Shown one piece after another: positions 25,246 to 33,832 of a stretch of 64,000 bases of DNA. Within the stretch, counting starts at the first letter, position 1; every line of letters starts with the position of its first letter. A program made the translations under genes and the position numbers. The stretch is from Pseudomonas marginalis (GTDB lineage: Bacteria > Pseudomonadota > Gammaproteobacteria > Pseudomonadales > Pseudomonadaceae): the NCBI RefSeq assembly GCF_008692035.1, contig NZ_VTFG01000003.1, positions 124,001-188,000 on the forward strand. Direction: 5' to 3'. The notes under the pieces were generated by a model that saw nothing but the letters and a program-made list of their open reading frames with translations, was not told the DNA's origin and searched no databases.

Positions 25246-26340
25246 ATGCCTGAACACACCGCTCACACCGCTCGGCGCGACTACAGCCTCACCGGCCCCG
25301 AAGCTGCCCGCGCGGCGGAAAAAGGCCTGGTCTCGGCCAGTTGGTACCAATCGCCGATTTCCCGTAAACGCATGAAAGAACTGATGCAACGCCGCGACGG
25401 CCCGGCCTTGCTCGACACCGCTATATGGGTGAGTGCGCTGTTCGCCACTGGCTTCGGCGGCTACTGGTTCTGGGGCACGTGGGCCTGCGTGCCGTTCTTC
25501 CTCGCCTATGGCGTGCTGTACGGCACCGCGTCCAACCCGCGCTGGCACGAAACCGGCCACGGCACCGCGTTCAAGACCCGCTGGATGAACGACGTGCTAT
25601 ACCAGGTCGCAAGCTTCATGTGCATCTTCGAACCCCACGTGTGGCGCTGGAGCCATGCCCGGCACCACACCGACACCATCGTCGTCGGCCGCGACCCGGA
25701 GATCGTCGAGCCACGCCCGCCTAGCCTGCCGATGATGTTTCTCAGCCTGTTCAACCTGCCCCTGGCCTGGAAGACCTTCAGCGGTGTGGCGCGCCATGCC
25801 ATCGGCCAGATGAGTGCCCAGGAGGCGGATTTCATCCCCGAATCCGAGTGGCCCAAGGTGTTCCGCGCCGCGCGTATCTGGGTCGGTATTTATGCGCTGG
25901 TGATCGGCACCGCGTTGTACCTGCACAGCTGGTTGCCGCTGATGCTGGTTGGGCTGCCAAGTATCTACGGCGCCTGGCTCGGCTACGTGTTCGGCCTCAC
26001 CCAGCATGTGGGCCTGGCCGAAGATGTGCTCGACCACCGCAGCAACTGCCGCACCATCTACATGAACCGCGTGCTGCGCTTTATCTACATGGACATGAAC
26101 TACCACCTCGAACACCACATGTACCCGATGGTGCCGTACCACGCCTTGGCGCAATTGCACGAAGAGATCCGCAGCGACTGCCCGCCGCCGTACGCCAACC
26201 TGTTCGAGGCGTACAAGGAGATCCTTCCGACGATCTGGAAGCAGCGCAGCGATCCGACTTACTTCGTCCAGCGTCCCATCCGCCCCAGCGCTGAACCGGC
26301 CGCCAGGGCCCCGATGCATGCAGAAGCCACTGCCGGCTGA
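25246..26340 (+). CDS. mocD: membrane di-iron oxygenase, fatty-acid-desaturase fold (MocD-like)
   Basis: Integral-membrane oxygenase of 364 residues. Three histidine boxes coordinate the di-iron centre: RWHETGHG (about residue 108), HARHH (about 140) and NYHLEHH (about 287). Hydrophobic hairpins lie between them. Together with the following Rieske ferredoxin and FAD reductase it forms a complete electron-transfer oxygenase, in the order of rhizobial mocD-mocE-mocF, whose products demethylate the rhizopine 3-O-methyl-scyllo-inosamine. A lipid desaturase is less likely in this context. ATG 25246 is preceded by GCGGAG; start choice agrees with the family N-terminus. It is controlled presumably by the divergent LacI regulator. 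Other O-methyl inositols are possible substrates. Confidence 0.82.
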   Translation: MPEHTAHTARRDYSLTGPEAARAAEKGLVSASWYQSPISRKRMKELMQRRDGPALLDTAIWVSALFATGFGGYWFWGTWACVPFFLAYGVLYGTASNPRWHETGHGTAFKTRWMNDVLYQVASFMCIFEPHVWRWSHARHHTDTIVVGRDPEIVEPRPPSLPMMFLSLFNLPLAWKTFSGVARHAIGQMSAQEADFIPESEWPKVFRAARIWVGIYALVIGTALYLHSWLPLMLVGLPSIYGAWLGYVFGLTQHVGLAEDVLDHRSNCRTIYMNRVLRFIYMDMNYHLEHHMYPMVPYHALAQLHEEIRSDCPPPYANLFEAYKEILPTIWKQRSDPTYFVQRPIRPSAEPAARAPMHAEATAG

Positions 26341-26368
26341 ATCCCACCCAAGAACAAGAGAAAACGCC

Positions 26369-26689
26369 ATGAACGATCAATGGATCGACGTCTGCGCCGT
26401 GGGCGAAATAGACGCGGAAGACGTGCTGCGCTTCGACCACGGGGCGCACACCTACGCGGTGTTCCGCTCGGCGGACAATGAGTTTTTCGCCACCGCCGGC
26501 CTGTGCACCCACGAGAAAATCCACCTCGCCGACGGCCTGGTGATGGACCATGTGATCGAGTGCCCCAAGCACAACGGGCGCTTCGATTACCGCTCGGGCA
26601 AGGCCCTGGGCGCGCCGGTGTGCGTCAACCTCAAGACCTACCCGGTACGGGTCGAAGCGGGGCGGGTGTTGCTCGCCGTCACGGCTTGA
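26369..26689 (+). CDS. mocE: Rieske 2Fe-2S ferredoxin, MocE family
   Basis: Small electron carrier of 106 residues. The cluster motif is complete: LCTHEKIHLADG (Cys-X-His) and ECPKHNGRFDYRSG (Cys-X2-His) about 17 residues apart, in the NirD/ferredoxin-type Rieske fold. It would pass electrons from the FAD reductase to the di-iron oxygenase. ATG 26369 is preceded by AAGAGAAAA; the stop overlaps the next start codon by one base, coupling both genes. Confidence 0.9.
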   Translation: MNDQWIDVCAVGEIDAEDVLRFDHGAHTYAVFRSADNEFFATAGLCTHEKIHLADGLVMDHVIECPKHNGRFDYRSGKALGAPVCVNLKTYPVRVEAGRVLLAVTA

Positions 26690-27891
26690 TGATGGACGCA
26701 GCCCTGATCATCGTCGGCGCCGGCCATGCCGGTGGCCGCGCGGCACTGACCCTGCGCGAGGAAGGCTACAGCGGGCGCCTGATCCTGATCGGCGACGAAC
26801 CGTACGTGCCCTACGAGCGGCCGCCCCTTTCCAAGGGCCTGTTGCAAGGCAGCATGGACCTGGCCGGCTGCAGCCTGTGCGACAGCGCCCGGCTCGCCGA
26901 GTTGGGCATCGAACATATCGCCGGTAACCCGGTCCGCGAACTGGACCCGCCGCAGCACCGCCTGCAATTGGCCGACGGCCAGTGGCTGTCCTACGCCGGC
27001 CTGTTGCTGGCCACCGGGGGCAGGGCGCGGCGTCTGCCCCAGGCGCAGGCCAACGTGTTGTACCTGCGCACCCACGATGAAGCGCTGGCGCTGAAATCCG
27101 CGTTGCGGCCCGGAGCGCGGCTGGTGATTGTCGGCGGTGGGTTTATCGGCCTGGAAGTCGCGGCGACCGCTCGTGGCCTGGGCTGTGAGGTGACAGTGCT
27201 CGAAGCCGGGCCACGCTTGGCGGGCCGGGTGCTGGCGCCGGTCATCTCCGAGGCGCTGCTGCAGGTGCATCGCCAACAGGGTGTCGACGTGCGCTTGAAT
27301 GTGGCGTTGGAGTCGATCCATGCAGAGGCGGTGCAACTGGTGGACGGGCAGTTACTGCCCTGCGACCTGGTGGTGGTCGGCATCGGCATGCAACCGAATA
27401 TCGAGCTGGCCGTGGCGGCGGGGCTGGAGGTGGGGCAGGGCATTCGCGTCGATGCGCATCTGCGCACCAGCGTGCCGGACATCTACGCGGCAGGTGACGT
27501 GTGCGAGTTTCGCCTCGGCGGTGAGTACCAGCGCCAGGAAACCTGGCGCAATGCCGAGGCGCAAGGGCGGCATGCCGCATTGAACATGCTCGGGCGTGAG
27601 GAGCCGTTCGAAGCGCTGCCCGGCTTCTGGTCCGACCAGTACGACTGGGGCTTGCAGACCGTGGGCGTGATCACGCCGCTGACCGTCAGCCGTGCCTTGC
27701 CGGGCGCGGGGCTGTTGCTGTTCTACCTCGACGCCGACCAGCACTTGCAAGGCGCCTGCGGCTGGGGCCCCGGCAACAGCGTGGCCAAGGACATCAAGCT
27801 GTGCGAACGCCTGATCAACGCGCGCATCGCCCTGAACGCGGCCAGCCTGGCCGACCCCGACGTGTCCCTCAAACACCTGCTGCGAGGCTGA
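26689..27891 (+). CDS. mocF: FAD-dependent ferredoxin reductase (MocF-like)
   Basis: NAD(P)H:ferredoxin reductase of 400 residues. N-terminal FAD-binding loop IIVGAGHAGGRAAL, PYVPYERPPLSKGLL, the NAD-binding loop VIVGGGFIGLEVAATARGLG and the second FAD element DIYAAGDVCEF are in the order expected of oxygenase-coupled reductases. Two consecutive ATGs (26689 and 26692) serve as possible starts; the first overlaps the ferredoxin stop (TGATGATG). It completes the three-component oxygenase with the preceding two genes. Confidence 0.9.
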   Translation: MMDAALIIVGAGHAGGRAALTLREEGYSGRLILIGDEPYVPYERPPLSKGLLQGSMDLAGCSLCDSARLAELGIEHIAGNPVRELDPPQHRLQLADGQWLSYAGLLLATGGRARRLPQAQANVLYLRTHDEALALKSALRPGARLVIVGGGFIGLEVAATARGLGCEVTVLEAGPRLAGRVLAPVISEALLQVHRQQGVDVRLNVALESIHAEAVQLVDGQLLPCDLVVVGIGMQPNIELAVAAGLEVGQGIRVDAHLRTSVPDIYAAGDVCEFRLGGEYQRQETWRNAEAQGRHAALNMLGREEPFEALPGFWSDQYDWGLQTVGVITPLTVSRALPGAGLLLFYLDADQHLQGACGWGPGNSVAKDIKLCERLINARIALNAASLADPDVSLKHLLRG

Positions 27892-27892
27892 T

Positions 27893-28711
27893 ATGCGCCA
27901 ATTCCTGGTATTCCAATCCCTCTGGGCGATGCACACCGAGCCCGGCCCCCTGGAGGCCCAACTCGACCGCATCAAGGCCGCCGGTTTCGACGGCATTACC
28001 GATCACTACTGGCACGCCGCCGATGTCGCGCGCCTGCACGCCGCCGCCACGGCGCGGGGCCTGCGGATCGAAGGCCAGTTGTTCCCGCAAAGCGTCGACG
28101 ACCTGGCGGCCGCACTGGATGTGATCAGCCGCCACGGCTGCCACCACCTCACCCTGCAAGCCGATGTGCGCCCGCGCACCCAAACCGAAGCCGCCCGCTT
28201 GATCGAAGGCTGGCAACGCCTGGCCGAGCAGGTGGATTTTCCGGTGCTGCTGGAAACCCACCGCTATCGCCTGACCAACGACCTGCTGTTCACCCTCGAC
28301 CTGCTGGCGCAGATGCCCGATTTGAAGCTGCTGGCCGACCTGTCTCACTACGTGGTCGGGCGCGAGCTGCCCGAGCCCGGCGCCGTTGAAGACGATGAGC
28401 AGATCCGCACGATCCTGCGCCACAGCTGGGGCTTTCATGGTCGTGTGGCCAGCAGTGAACAGGTGCAGGTGTCGCTGGCGTTCCCCCAGCACCAGGCCTG
28501 GGTGCAACGCTTTACCCAGTGGTGGCGCTACGGGATCGAGGACTGGCTGGCCCGCCCCGACACCCCGCACAGCCTGTCCTTCACCTGCGAACTGGGCCCG
28601 CCGCCCTATGCCATCACCGGTGCCGACGGGCGTGAAATCAGTGATCGCTGGGCCGAGGCGTTGCAGCTCAAGGCCTTGATTCGCGACGTGTGGCAGGCGT
28701 GCCGGAAATGA
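27893..28711 (+). CDS. TIM-barrel sugar isomerase-like protein
   Basis: Protein of 272 residues in the xylose-isomerase-like TIM-barrel superfamily. Segments fitting the fold's metal site are PVLLETHRYR (Glu-His), LKLLADLSHYVVG (Asp-His), SWGFHGRVASSEQVQV and SFTCELGPPPYAIT (Glu). It begins one base after the reductase stop and is therefore the fourth gene of the oxygenase operon. It is unlike the other TIM-barrel protein of this region (19.7 kb) in sequence, so it should act on a different intermediate. No reaction can be assigned. Confidence 0.8.
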   Translation: MRQFLVFQSLWAMHTEPGPLEAQLDRIKAAGFDGITDHYWHAADVARLHAAATARGLRIEGQLFPQSVDDLAAALDVISRHGCHHLTLQADVRPRTQTEAARLIEGWQRLAEQVDFPVLLETHRYRLTNDLLFTLDLLAQMPDLKLLADLSHYVVGRELPEPGAVEDDEQIRTILRHSWGFHGRVASSEQVQVSLAFPQHQAWVQRFTQWWRYGIEDWLARPDTPHSLSFTCELGPPPYAITGADGREISDRWAEALQLKALIRDVWQACRK

Positions 28712-28760
28712 TCTGCTAACCTGCGCGGGTTCACTCCCGCCCTTAGCCTGGATTTGCCCC

Positions 28761-29723
28761 ATGCCGACTTCCTCCGTTCAGCCGCCTCTTGAACCGCAGT
28801 CCGTCTGCCACCCGATCACCAGCAGCGCGATCTTTATGGTCGCCACCATCGTCCCCGGCAGTGAAGACGGCGTGCGCGCCTGGTGCGCAGACATCGCCGG
28901 GCTGGTGCGTTCGGTGGGCAAGCGCGTGCCGGCGGGCAACCTCACCTGCGTCTGCGGCTTTGGCTCGCAGGCCTGGGACCGCTTGTTCGGCGCACCGCGC
29001 CCGGCGGCGTTGCACCCGTTTCGCGAGTTCGGTGTGGAAGGGCGCATGGCGGTGTCGACGCCCGGCGACATCCTCCTGCATATCCGCGCCGAGCAGATGG
29101 ACCTGTGCTTTGAACTCGCCACCCAACTGATGACCGCCCTGGGCGATAGCGTGAAGGTGGTGGATGAAGTCCAGGGTTTCCGCTACTTCGACATGCGCAG
29201 CATCATCGGCTTTGTCGACGGCACCGAGAACCCGGTGGGGCGCAAGGCCGTGGGCTTCACTATCGTTGGCGACGAAGACCCCGGATTCGAAGGCGGCAGC
29301 TACGTGCTGGTGCAGAAGTACCTGCACAACATGACCGCCTGGAACGGCCTGACGGTCGAAGCCCAGGAGAAGGTGATCGGGCGCACCAAGCTGTCGGATA
29401 TCGAGTTAGGCGAAGACGCCAAGCCGAGCAATGCCCACAGCGCCCTGACCGTGATCACCGACGAGAACGGCGAAGAAGTGAAAATCCTGCGCGACAACAT
29501 GCCCTTCGGCCGCCCCGGTGCCGGGGAGTTCGGCACCTATTTCATCGGCTACGCACGCTCGCCGCAGCCGCTGGAGCAGATGCTGGAAAACATGTTCGTC
29601 GGCCGCCCGGCAGGCAACTACGACCGCTTGCTCGACTTCAGCACGGCGGTCACCGGCGGGTTGTTTTTCGTGCCATCGGCCGACCTGCTCGAAGCACTGG
29701 CGGAGCGTACGGGCGGGCTATAA
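28761..29723 (+). CDS. DyP-type haem peroxidase (YfeX-like)
   Basis: Dye-decolorising peroxidase of 320 residues. The family hallmark GFVDGTENP (catalytic Asp) is at about residue 154, the proximal haem His is within SNAHSALTVI, and the distal Arg lies in ILRDNMPFGRPGAGEFGTYFIGYAR (read in parts). No signal peptide is seen, so it should be cytoplasmic or loaded in an encapsulin, although no encapsulin gene is near. ATG 28761 fits the family; the ribosome site is weak. It is a single-gene unit ended by a strong hairpin at 29740. Confidence 0.92.
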   Translation: MPTSSVQPPLEPQSVCHPITSSAIFMVATIVPGSEDGVRAWCADIAGLVRSVGKRVPAGNLTCVCGFGSQAWDRLFGAPRPAALHPFREFGVEGRMAVSTPGDILLHIRAEQMDLCFELATQLMTALGDSVKVVDEVQGFRYFDMRSIIGFVDGTENPVGRKAVGFTIVGDEDPGFEGGSYVLVQKYLHNMTAWNGLTVEAQEKVIGRTKLSDIELGEDAKPSNAHSALTVITDENGEEVKILRDNMPFGRPGAGEFGTYFIGYARSPQPLEQMLENMFVGRPAGNYDRLLDFSTAVTGGLFFVPSADLLEALAERTGGL

Positions 29724-29739
29724 GGCAAGGCAGTTCAAA

Positions 29740-29767
29740 TGTGGGAGGGGGCAAGTCCCCTCCCACA
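29740..29767. terminator. perfect hairpin between convergent DyP and uppP genes
   Basis: TGTGGGAGGGG-GCAAGT-CCCCTCCCACA, an 11-bp stem without mismatch. It is a shortened REP element and has no T run, so terminator function is only probable. Confidence 0.6.
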
Positions 29768-29801
29768 TGAGATTGATGCCGGGTTGAGACGGGGTGTTAT
29801 A

Positions 29802-30674
29802 TCAACCCAGCAACCCGGTACTGACCGACACAATCAGGAACACCCCCAGCAGCGCACGATAGATCACAAACGGCCAGGTGGAGAACCGCTCGAGGAACTT
29901 CATCAGGCCCCAGATCGCGAAGAACGCCGAGACACTGGCCACCACCAGCCCGAACAACAAATGCGGCCAGGCATGGGCGGGCATATCGGCATGCAGCAGC
30001 ACCCACAGCTCCTTCAAACCGGCGAGGGCGATGGCGGGCAGGCCCAGCAGGAAGGAAAAGCGCGCGGCTTCTTCGCGTTTGAAGTTGAGGAACAGGGCCG
30101 CGGTGAGGGTCGAGCCGGAACGCGATACGCCCGGAATCAACGCGCCGATCTGCGCGACCCCGACAATCAGCGCATCCCGCAGGCGCATCTGGCTGACCTC
30201 GCGGGTATGCCGGGCACGCAGCTCGGCCGCCGCCAGCAGCACCGCCATTACCACGCAGGAAATACCGATCACCAGCAGCCCGCGCAGCGGCGAATTGCAG
30301 GCGTTCAGGGTCGACGACAAGGCCAGCCCGGCAATCCCGATCGGAATGGTCGCCAACACAATTGCCACCGCGAGCTTGAACCATGGATCGTTGTAGTCGC
30401 CCCGGCGCACCGCGCCGATGCTGCCCGTGGTCACTTGGCGCACATCGCGCCAGAAGTAACTGACCACCGCCGCCAGTGCCGCCAGCTGCATGGCCGCCGA
30501 AAACGCCGAACCGGGGTCTTGCCAGCCGAGCAGGGCGGGCACTACACGCATATGGGCGGTGGAGGAGACCGGCAACAATTCGGTAATGCCCTGGATCACG
30601 CCCAGGATAAAGATCTGCAGGTAATCCAGGGAGGCGAAGCCCACATCCAGGCCGGCGGTACAGACGTTGGTCAA
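29802..30674 (-). CDS. uppP: undecaprenyl-diphosphate phosphatase (BacA/UppP)
   Basis: Membrane phosphatase recycling the lipid carrier of cell-wall synthesis; overproduction gives bacitracin resistance. It has 290 residues and seven to eight hydrophobic helices. The two catalytic signatures are present: GITELLPVSSTAH near residue 28 and PGVSRSGST near residue 170. The protein must start at a TTG (30674), because no ATG or GTG lies in frame before the first signature; AAGGA is found about 8 nt upstream of it. It is a single gene; many pseudomonads have a second BacA-type phosphatase elsewhere. Confidence 0.9.
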   Translation of the reverse strand: MTNVCTAGLDVGFASLDYLQIFILGVIQGITELLPVSSTAHMRVVPALLGWQDPGSAFSAAMQLAALAAVVSYFWRDVRQVTTGSIGAVRRGDYNDPWFKLAVAIVLATIPIGIAGLALSSTLNACNSPLRGLLVIGISCVVMAVLLAAAELRARHTREVSQMRLRDALIVGVAQIGALIPGVSRSGSTLTAALFLNFKREEAARFSFLLGLPAIALAGLKELWVLLHADMPAHAWPHLLFGLVVASVSAFFAIWGLMKFLERFSTWPFVIYRALLGVFLIVSVSTGLLG

Positions 30675-30851
30675 AGTGCGTGTCCTTGAAAAAGTGGCGA
30701 ACCGGCGGAGTTTATTCGAAATGTTTCAGCGCTTCGGCAGGGCTCGCCGCTATTTGCAATCGGTTCAGCAAGTAGAAAGGTTCGCGGCACTATTGGACTG
30801 CGCCGAGGTTTTGTGAACAATGGCGCCCTGCGTTTTTTGACCGAGAGCCCC

Positions 30852-31358
30852 ATGCCTGAAACCACCGTGGAATTGATCCAGACCGGCCCCGAAGAAGCCG
30901 AGCTGATCCGCAATCTCTACCAGTACTACGCCTATGAATCGTCGGACTGGGAGCAGGAAGATGTCGAGGCGGACGGCCGTTTCTACATCCATGACCAGCA
31001 CCTGAACCGCTATTGGCAAGACCCGCACTGGAGCGCCAACCTGTTGCTGGTGGACGGCTATATCGCCGGCTTCCTGCTGATCGAAGGCAGCGAGTTGCCG
31101 GGCATCGACGCCCTGGAACTGGCCGACCTGTTTATCCTCAAGCGCTATCGTCGCAAAGGCATCGGCCGCGCCATCGCCACCCAGGTGTTGTGCAGCGGCG
31201 AGGCGGATTGGCTGGTGCGGTTTTATGACCAGGACGAAGTGTCCCAGGCGTTCTGGCGTACGGTGCTGGATAACCTGCCGCGCCCGGTGCAGGCCCTTGA
31301 GCTGGCGGATGACCCGCAGTTGATGAGTTACCTGGTTACGCGGGCGGTGTTGCATTAA
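30852..31358 (+). CDS. GNAT-family N-acetyltransferase
   Basis: Predicted acetyl-CoA-dependent transferase of 168 residues. The core motif LADLFILKRYRRKGIGRAIATQVL contains the R-X2-KGIG-X-A acetyl-CoA loop (KGIGRA). Substrate unknown. ATG 30852 (MPETTVEL) is preferred over an in-frame GTG at 30813. The 3' end overlaps the convergent regulator gene by 23 bp. Confidence 0.85.
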   Translation: MPETTVELIQTGPEEAELIRNLYQYYAYESSDWEQEDVEADGRFYIHDQHLNRYWQDPHWSANLLLVDGYIAGFLLIEGSELPGIDALELADLFILKRYRRKGIGRAIATQVLCSGEADWLVRFYDQDEVSQAFWRTVLDNLPRPVQALELADDPQLMSYLVTRAVLH

Positions 31359-32280
31359 AGGTGTGCTGCATCGCCTGAGGCGGCTGCCCGAACGCCCTTA
31401 GAAACGCCTGGCGCATGCGCTCGCGATCACCGAAGCCGGTTTCGCGGGCCACCACTTCCACCGGATGACGGCTGGTTTCCATCATCGCCCGTGCGGCTTC
31501 AACCCGCAGGGATTCGATGGCCTTGGCCGGCGTCTGCCCGGTTTCTTCGCGAAATACCCGGCTGAACTGGCGCGGGCTCAGCCTGGCCACCTCGGCCAGG
31601 GCGTCCACCGACAGGTCATGGGTGAGGTTTTCGCGGGCGTAGGCCAGGGCCAGTTGCACACGGTCGGACTTGGGGTCCAACTCCAACAGTGCAGACAACT
31701 GCGATTGCTCGCTGCCCCGACGCTGGGCGATCACCAGCTTGCGCGCAATGCGCCGGGCGAGGTCGCTGCCCAGGTCGTTCTCCACCATGGCCAGCGCCAT
31801 GTCCACCCCGGCACTCATGCCGGCGCCGGTCCATACCTGGCCGTCAACGATAAACAGCTTGTCTTCTTCCAGGCGGATATCCGGGTAGCGCTTGCGAAAG
31901 GCCGGCGCGTGGATCCAGTGGGTGGTGGTGCGTTTGCCGTCGAGCAAACCGGCCTCGGCCAGCACGAAGATGCCCATGCACAGCGACGCGACACGCCGCG
32001 ATTGAGCCGAGGCGGCCTTGACCAGTGCCAGCAGGTTGGCCTCCGGCAGGCGAAACTCCAGGTAACCGCTGACGATCAGCGTGTCATAGCCTTGGGGCCG
32101 CAGGGGCGAGGTGTTCACCGAGAAGCCCTGGGACGTCATCACGGCGCCGCCGCTTTCCGACACCAGGTGAAACTCATAGGCGGGCTCTCCACGCAGCAGG
32201 TTCGCGCACTCGAACACCGAGCCCAGGCTGAGGCTCAGGGATTGGAAGTTCGGGTAAACCATCAGCGCAACGCTGTGCAT
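31336..32280 (-). CDS. GlxA-family transcriptional regulator (DJ-1/PfpI plus AraC domains)
   Basis: Regulator of 314 residues. N-terminal DJ-1/PfpI-like domain (residues 1-170, with VASLCMGIFVLAEAGLLDGKRTTTHW around the nucleophile-elbow position, Cys in SLCMG) and a C-terminal AraC double helix-turn-helix (LAEVARLSPRQFSRVFREETGQTP and VVARETGFGDRERMRQAF). Proteins of this build usually activate genes for amine, carnitine or aromatic metabolism. Here no target operon adjoins except the divergent nemR set, so its target is open. Convergent overlap with the GNAT gene. Confidence 0.9.
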   Translation of the reverse strand: MHSVALMVYPNFQSLSLSLGSVFECANLLRGEPAYEFHLVSESGGAVMTSQGFSVNTSPLRPQGYDTLIVSGYLEFRLPEANLLALVKAASAQSRRVASLCMGIFVLAEAGLLDGKRTTTHWIHAPAFRKRYPDIRLEEDKLFIVDGQVWTGAGMSAGVDMALAMVENDLGSDLARRIARKLVIAQRRGSEQSQLSALLELDPKSDRVQLALAYARENLTHDLSVDALAEVARLSPRQFSRVFREETGQTPAKAIESLRVEAARAMMETSRHPVEVVARETGFGDRERMRQAFLRAFGQPPQAMQHTFNATPPA

Positions 32281-32420
32281 CGCATGTCTCCAGGGGCGTG
32301 GGAGGGTGGATTGTCGGCGGCTGCCGGGAAAACGGCAACCGACTTCGGGTCATGTCCGGAATCCTTGCGCATATGACATTGTGAGGGGTTGGCGTGGTCC
32401 CTAACATTCCCTCAACGAAC

Positions 32421-32435
32421 TAGACGACTGGTCTA
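32421..32435. promoter_or_regulatory. NemR-type operator (TAGAC-N5-GTCTA)
   Basis: 15-bp inverted repeat ending 17 nt before the TetR-family gene. It resembles the palindromic TAGAC...GTCTA NemR box described in E. coli. It probably overlaps the promoter of the nemR/DJ-1/nemA operon and mediates autorepression. Confidence 0.65.
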
Positions 32436-32452
32436 ATCGGACGGAGTGAAGC

Positions 32453-33061
32453 ATGAGCAGCGAAACTAAAAGTGCACGGCAGACCATTCTCGACACGGCG
32501 CAGTTGATTGTTGGCCGTAAAGGATTTTCTGCGGTGGGCTTGAACGAAATACTGCAAGCCGCCGAGGTGCCTAAAGGTTCGTTCTATCACTACTTCAACT
32601 CCAAGGATGGCTTCGGTGTCGTGTTGCTCGACACCTACTTCGACAACTACGTGCACGGCATGCAGCAACTGTTCGACCAACCCGGTTTATCCCAGCACGC
32701 CAAGTTGATGCGTTATTGGCAGGCCTGGATCGACAATCAGACCGGTTGCACCGATGCGGGCAAGTGCCTTGCCGTCAAACTGGGTGCGGAGGTGTCAGAC
32801 CTTTCAGAGCCCATGCGCCTGGCGCTGGAACGTGGCACGTCGCGCACCATCGATTTACTCGCCATCGCCATACAGCGTGGCCTTGAGGACGGTTCCCTGA
32901 ACGTCGACCAAGCCCCTGCAAGCCTGGCCCGGCGCCTGTACGCGCTGTGGCTGGGGACCAGCGTCATGAGCAAGATCACCCGGACATCCGCGCCGTTTGA
33001 TGAGGCGTTGCTGCTGACCCGACAGCTGTTGGGTTGCCCTGGACACACAGACATTCACTGA
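32453..33061 (+). CDS. nemR: TetR-family regulator, NemR-like
   Basis: Repressor of 202 residues. Helix-turn-helix at residues 25-50 (FSAVGLNEILQAAEVPKGSFYHYFNSK) is of the NemR/AcuR type. Cysteines at WIDNQTGCTDAGKCLAVK are in the region where NemR uses a redox-sensitive Cys/Lys switch (E. coli Cys106/Lys175), though equivalence is inference. It heads an operon with a DJ-1-like protein and an N-ethylmaleimide reductase-like flavoenzyme, as in electrophile and hypochlorite response systems. Confidence 0.85.
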   Translation: MSSETKSARQTILDTAQLIVGRKGFSAVGLNEILQAAEVPKGSFYHYFNSKDGFGVVLLDTYFDNYVHGMQQLFDQPGLSQHAKLMRYWQAWIDNQTGCTDAGKCLAVKLGAEVSDLSEPMRLALERGTSRTIDLLAIAIQRGLEDGSLNVDQAPASLARRLYALWLGTSVMSKITRTSAPFDEALLLTRQLLGCPGHTDIH

Positions 33062-33076
33062 TCGAGGCACTGGAAA

Positions 33077-33754
33077 ATGAAAGTATTAATGGTACTGACC
33101 TCTCACGACCAGCTTGGCGACACCGGCCGCAAGACCGGCTTCTGGCTCGAAGAATTTGCCGCACCCTATTACGTGTTCAAGGACGCGGGCGCCGAACTGG
33201 TGCTGGCGTCCCCGGCCGGTGGCCAGCCGCCCCTGGACCCGGTGAGTGACGCGCCCGACGCGCAAACCGAGCAGACCCGCCGCTTTGCCGCCGACCCTGC
33301 CGCGCAACAGGCCCTGGCCAGCACGGTCAAGCTGGACACGGTCAACGCTGACGACTTCGACACCGTGTTCTACCCAGGCGGCCACGGCCCGCTGTGGGAC
33401 CTGGCAGAGTCGCCGGTGTCCATCGCCCTGATCGAGTCCTTCGAGCGTGCCGGCAAGCCCATCGGCTTTGTCTGCCACGCACCGGGCGCCTTGCGTCACG
33501 TCAAGGCGGTCAATGGCGAGCCGCTGGTCAAGGGCCGTCGCGTCACCGGCTTCTCCAACTCGGAAGAAGCGGCGGTGGGCCTGACCGAGGTGGTGCCGTT
33601 CCTGATTGAAGATGATTTCAAGGCACTGGGCGGCAACTATCAGAAGGGCGCCGACTGGCAATCCTTCGTGCTCGAAGATGGTTTGCTGATCACTGGGCAG
33701 AACCCTGCCAGTTCCAGTGACGTGGCCAAGGCGCTGCTCAAACTCACCGCGTAA
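33077..33754 (+). CDS. DJ-1/PfpI superfamily protein, Hsp31-like glyoxalase candidate
   Basis: Class I glutamine-amidotransferase-like protein of 225 residues. Nucleophile elbow FVCHAPGAL with Cys133 and His134, and an acidic pair in WLEEF (residues 24-27), make the triad of Hsp31/GLX3 glyoxalases that detoxify methylglyoxal. PGGHGPLWDL is the other conserved family loop. It stands 15 nt after nemR and before nemA, consistent with a reactive-carbonyl detoxification operon. Confidence 0.88.
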   Translation: MKVLMVLTSHDQLGDTGRKTGFWLEEFAAPYYVFKDAGAELVLASPAGGQPPLDPVSDAPDAQTEQTRRFAADPAAQQALASTVKLDTVNADDFDTVFYPGGHGPLWDLAESPVSIALIESFERAGKPIGFVCHAPGALRHVKAVNGEPLVKGRRVTGFSNSEEAAVGLTEVVPFLIEDDFKALGGNYQKGADWQSFVLEDGLLITGQNPASSSDVAKALLKLTA

Positions 33755-33832
33755 GTTAATTAACCCTTTCATTCATTGGCGACTTGCAACAGTCGCCAAT
33801 GCTTTTGCTCGTCTCGAATTTGGAATACCCCA

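Noticed and set aside
25246..26340. Reading the di-iron protein as a lipid desaturase
   Set aside because: The fold is shared, but the gene is in one operon with a Rieske ferredoxin and its reductase beside inositol-type genes, which fits a MocD-like oxygenase better.
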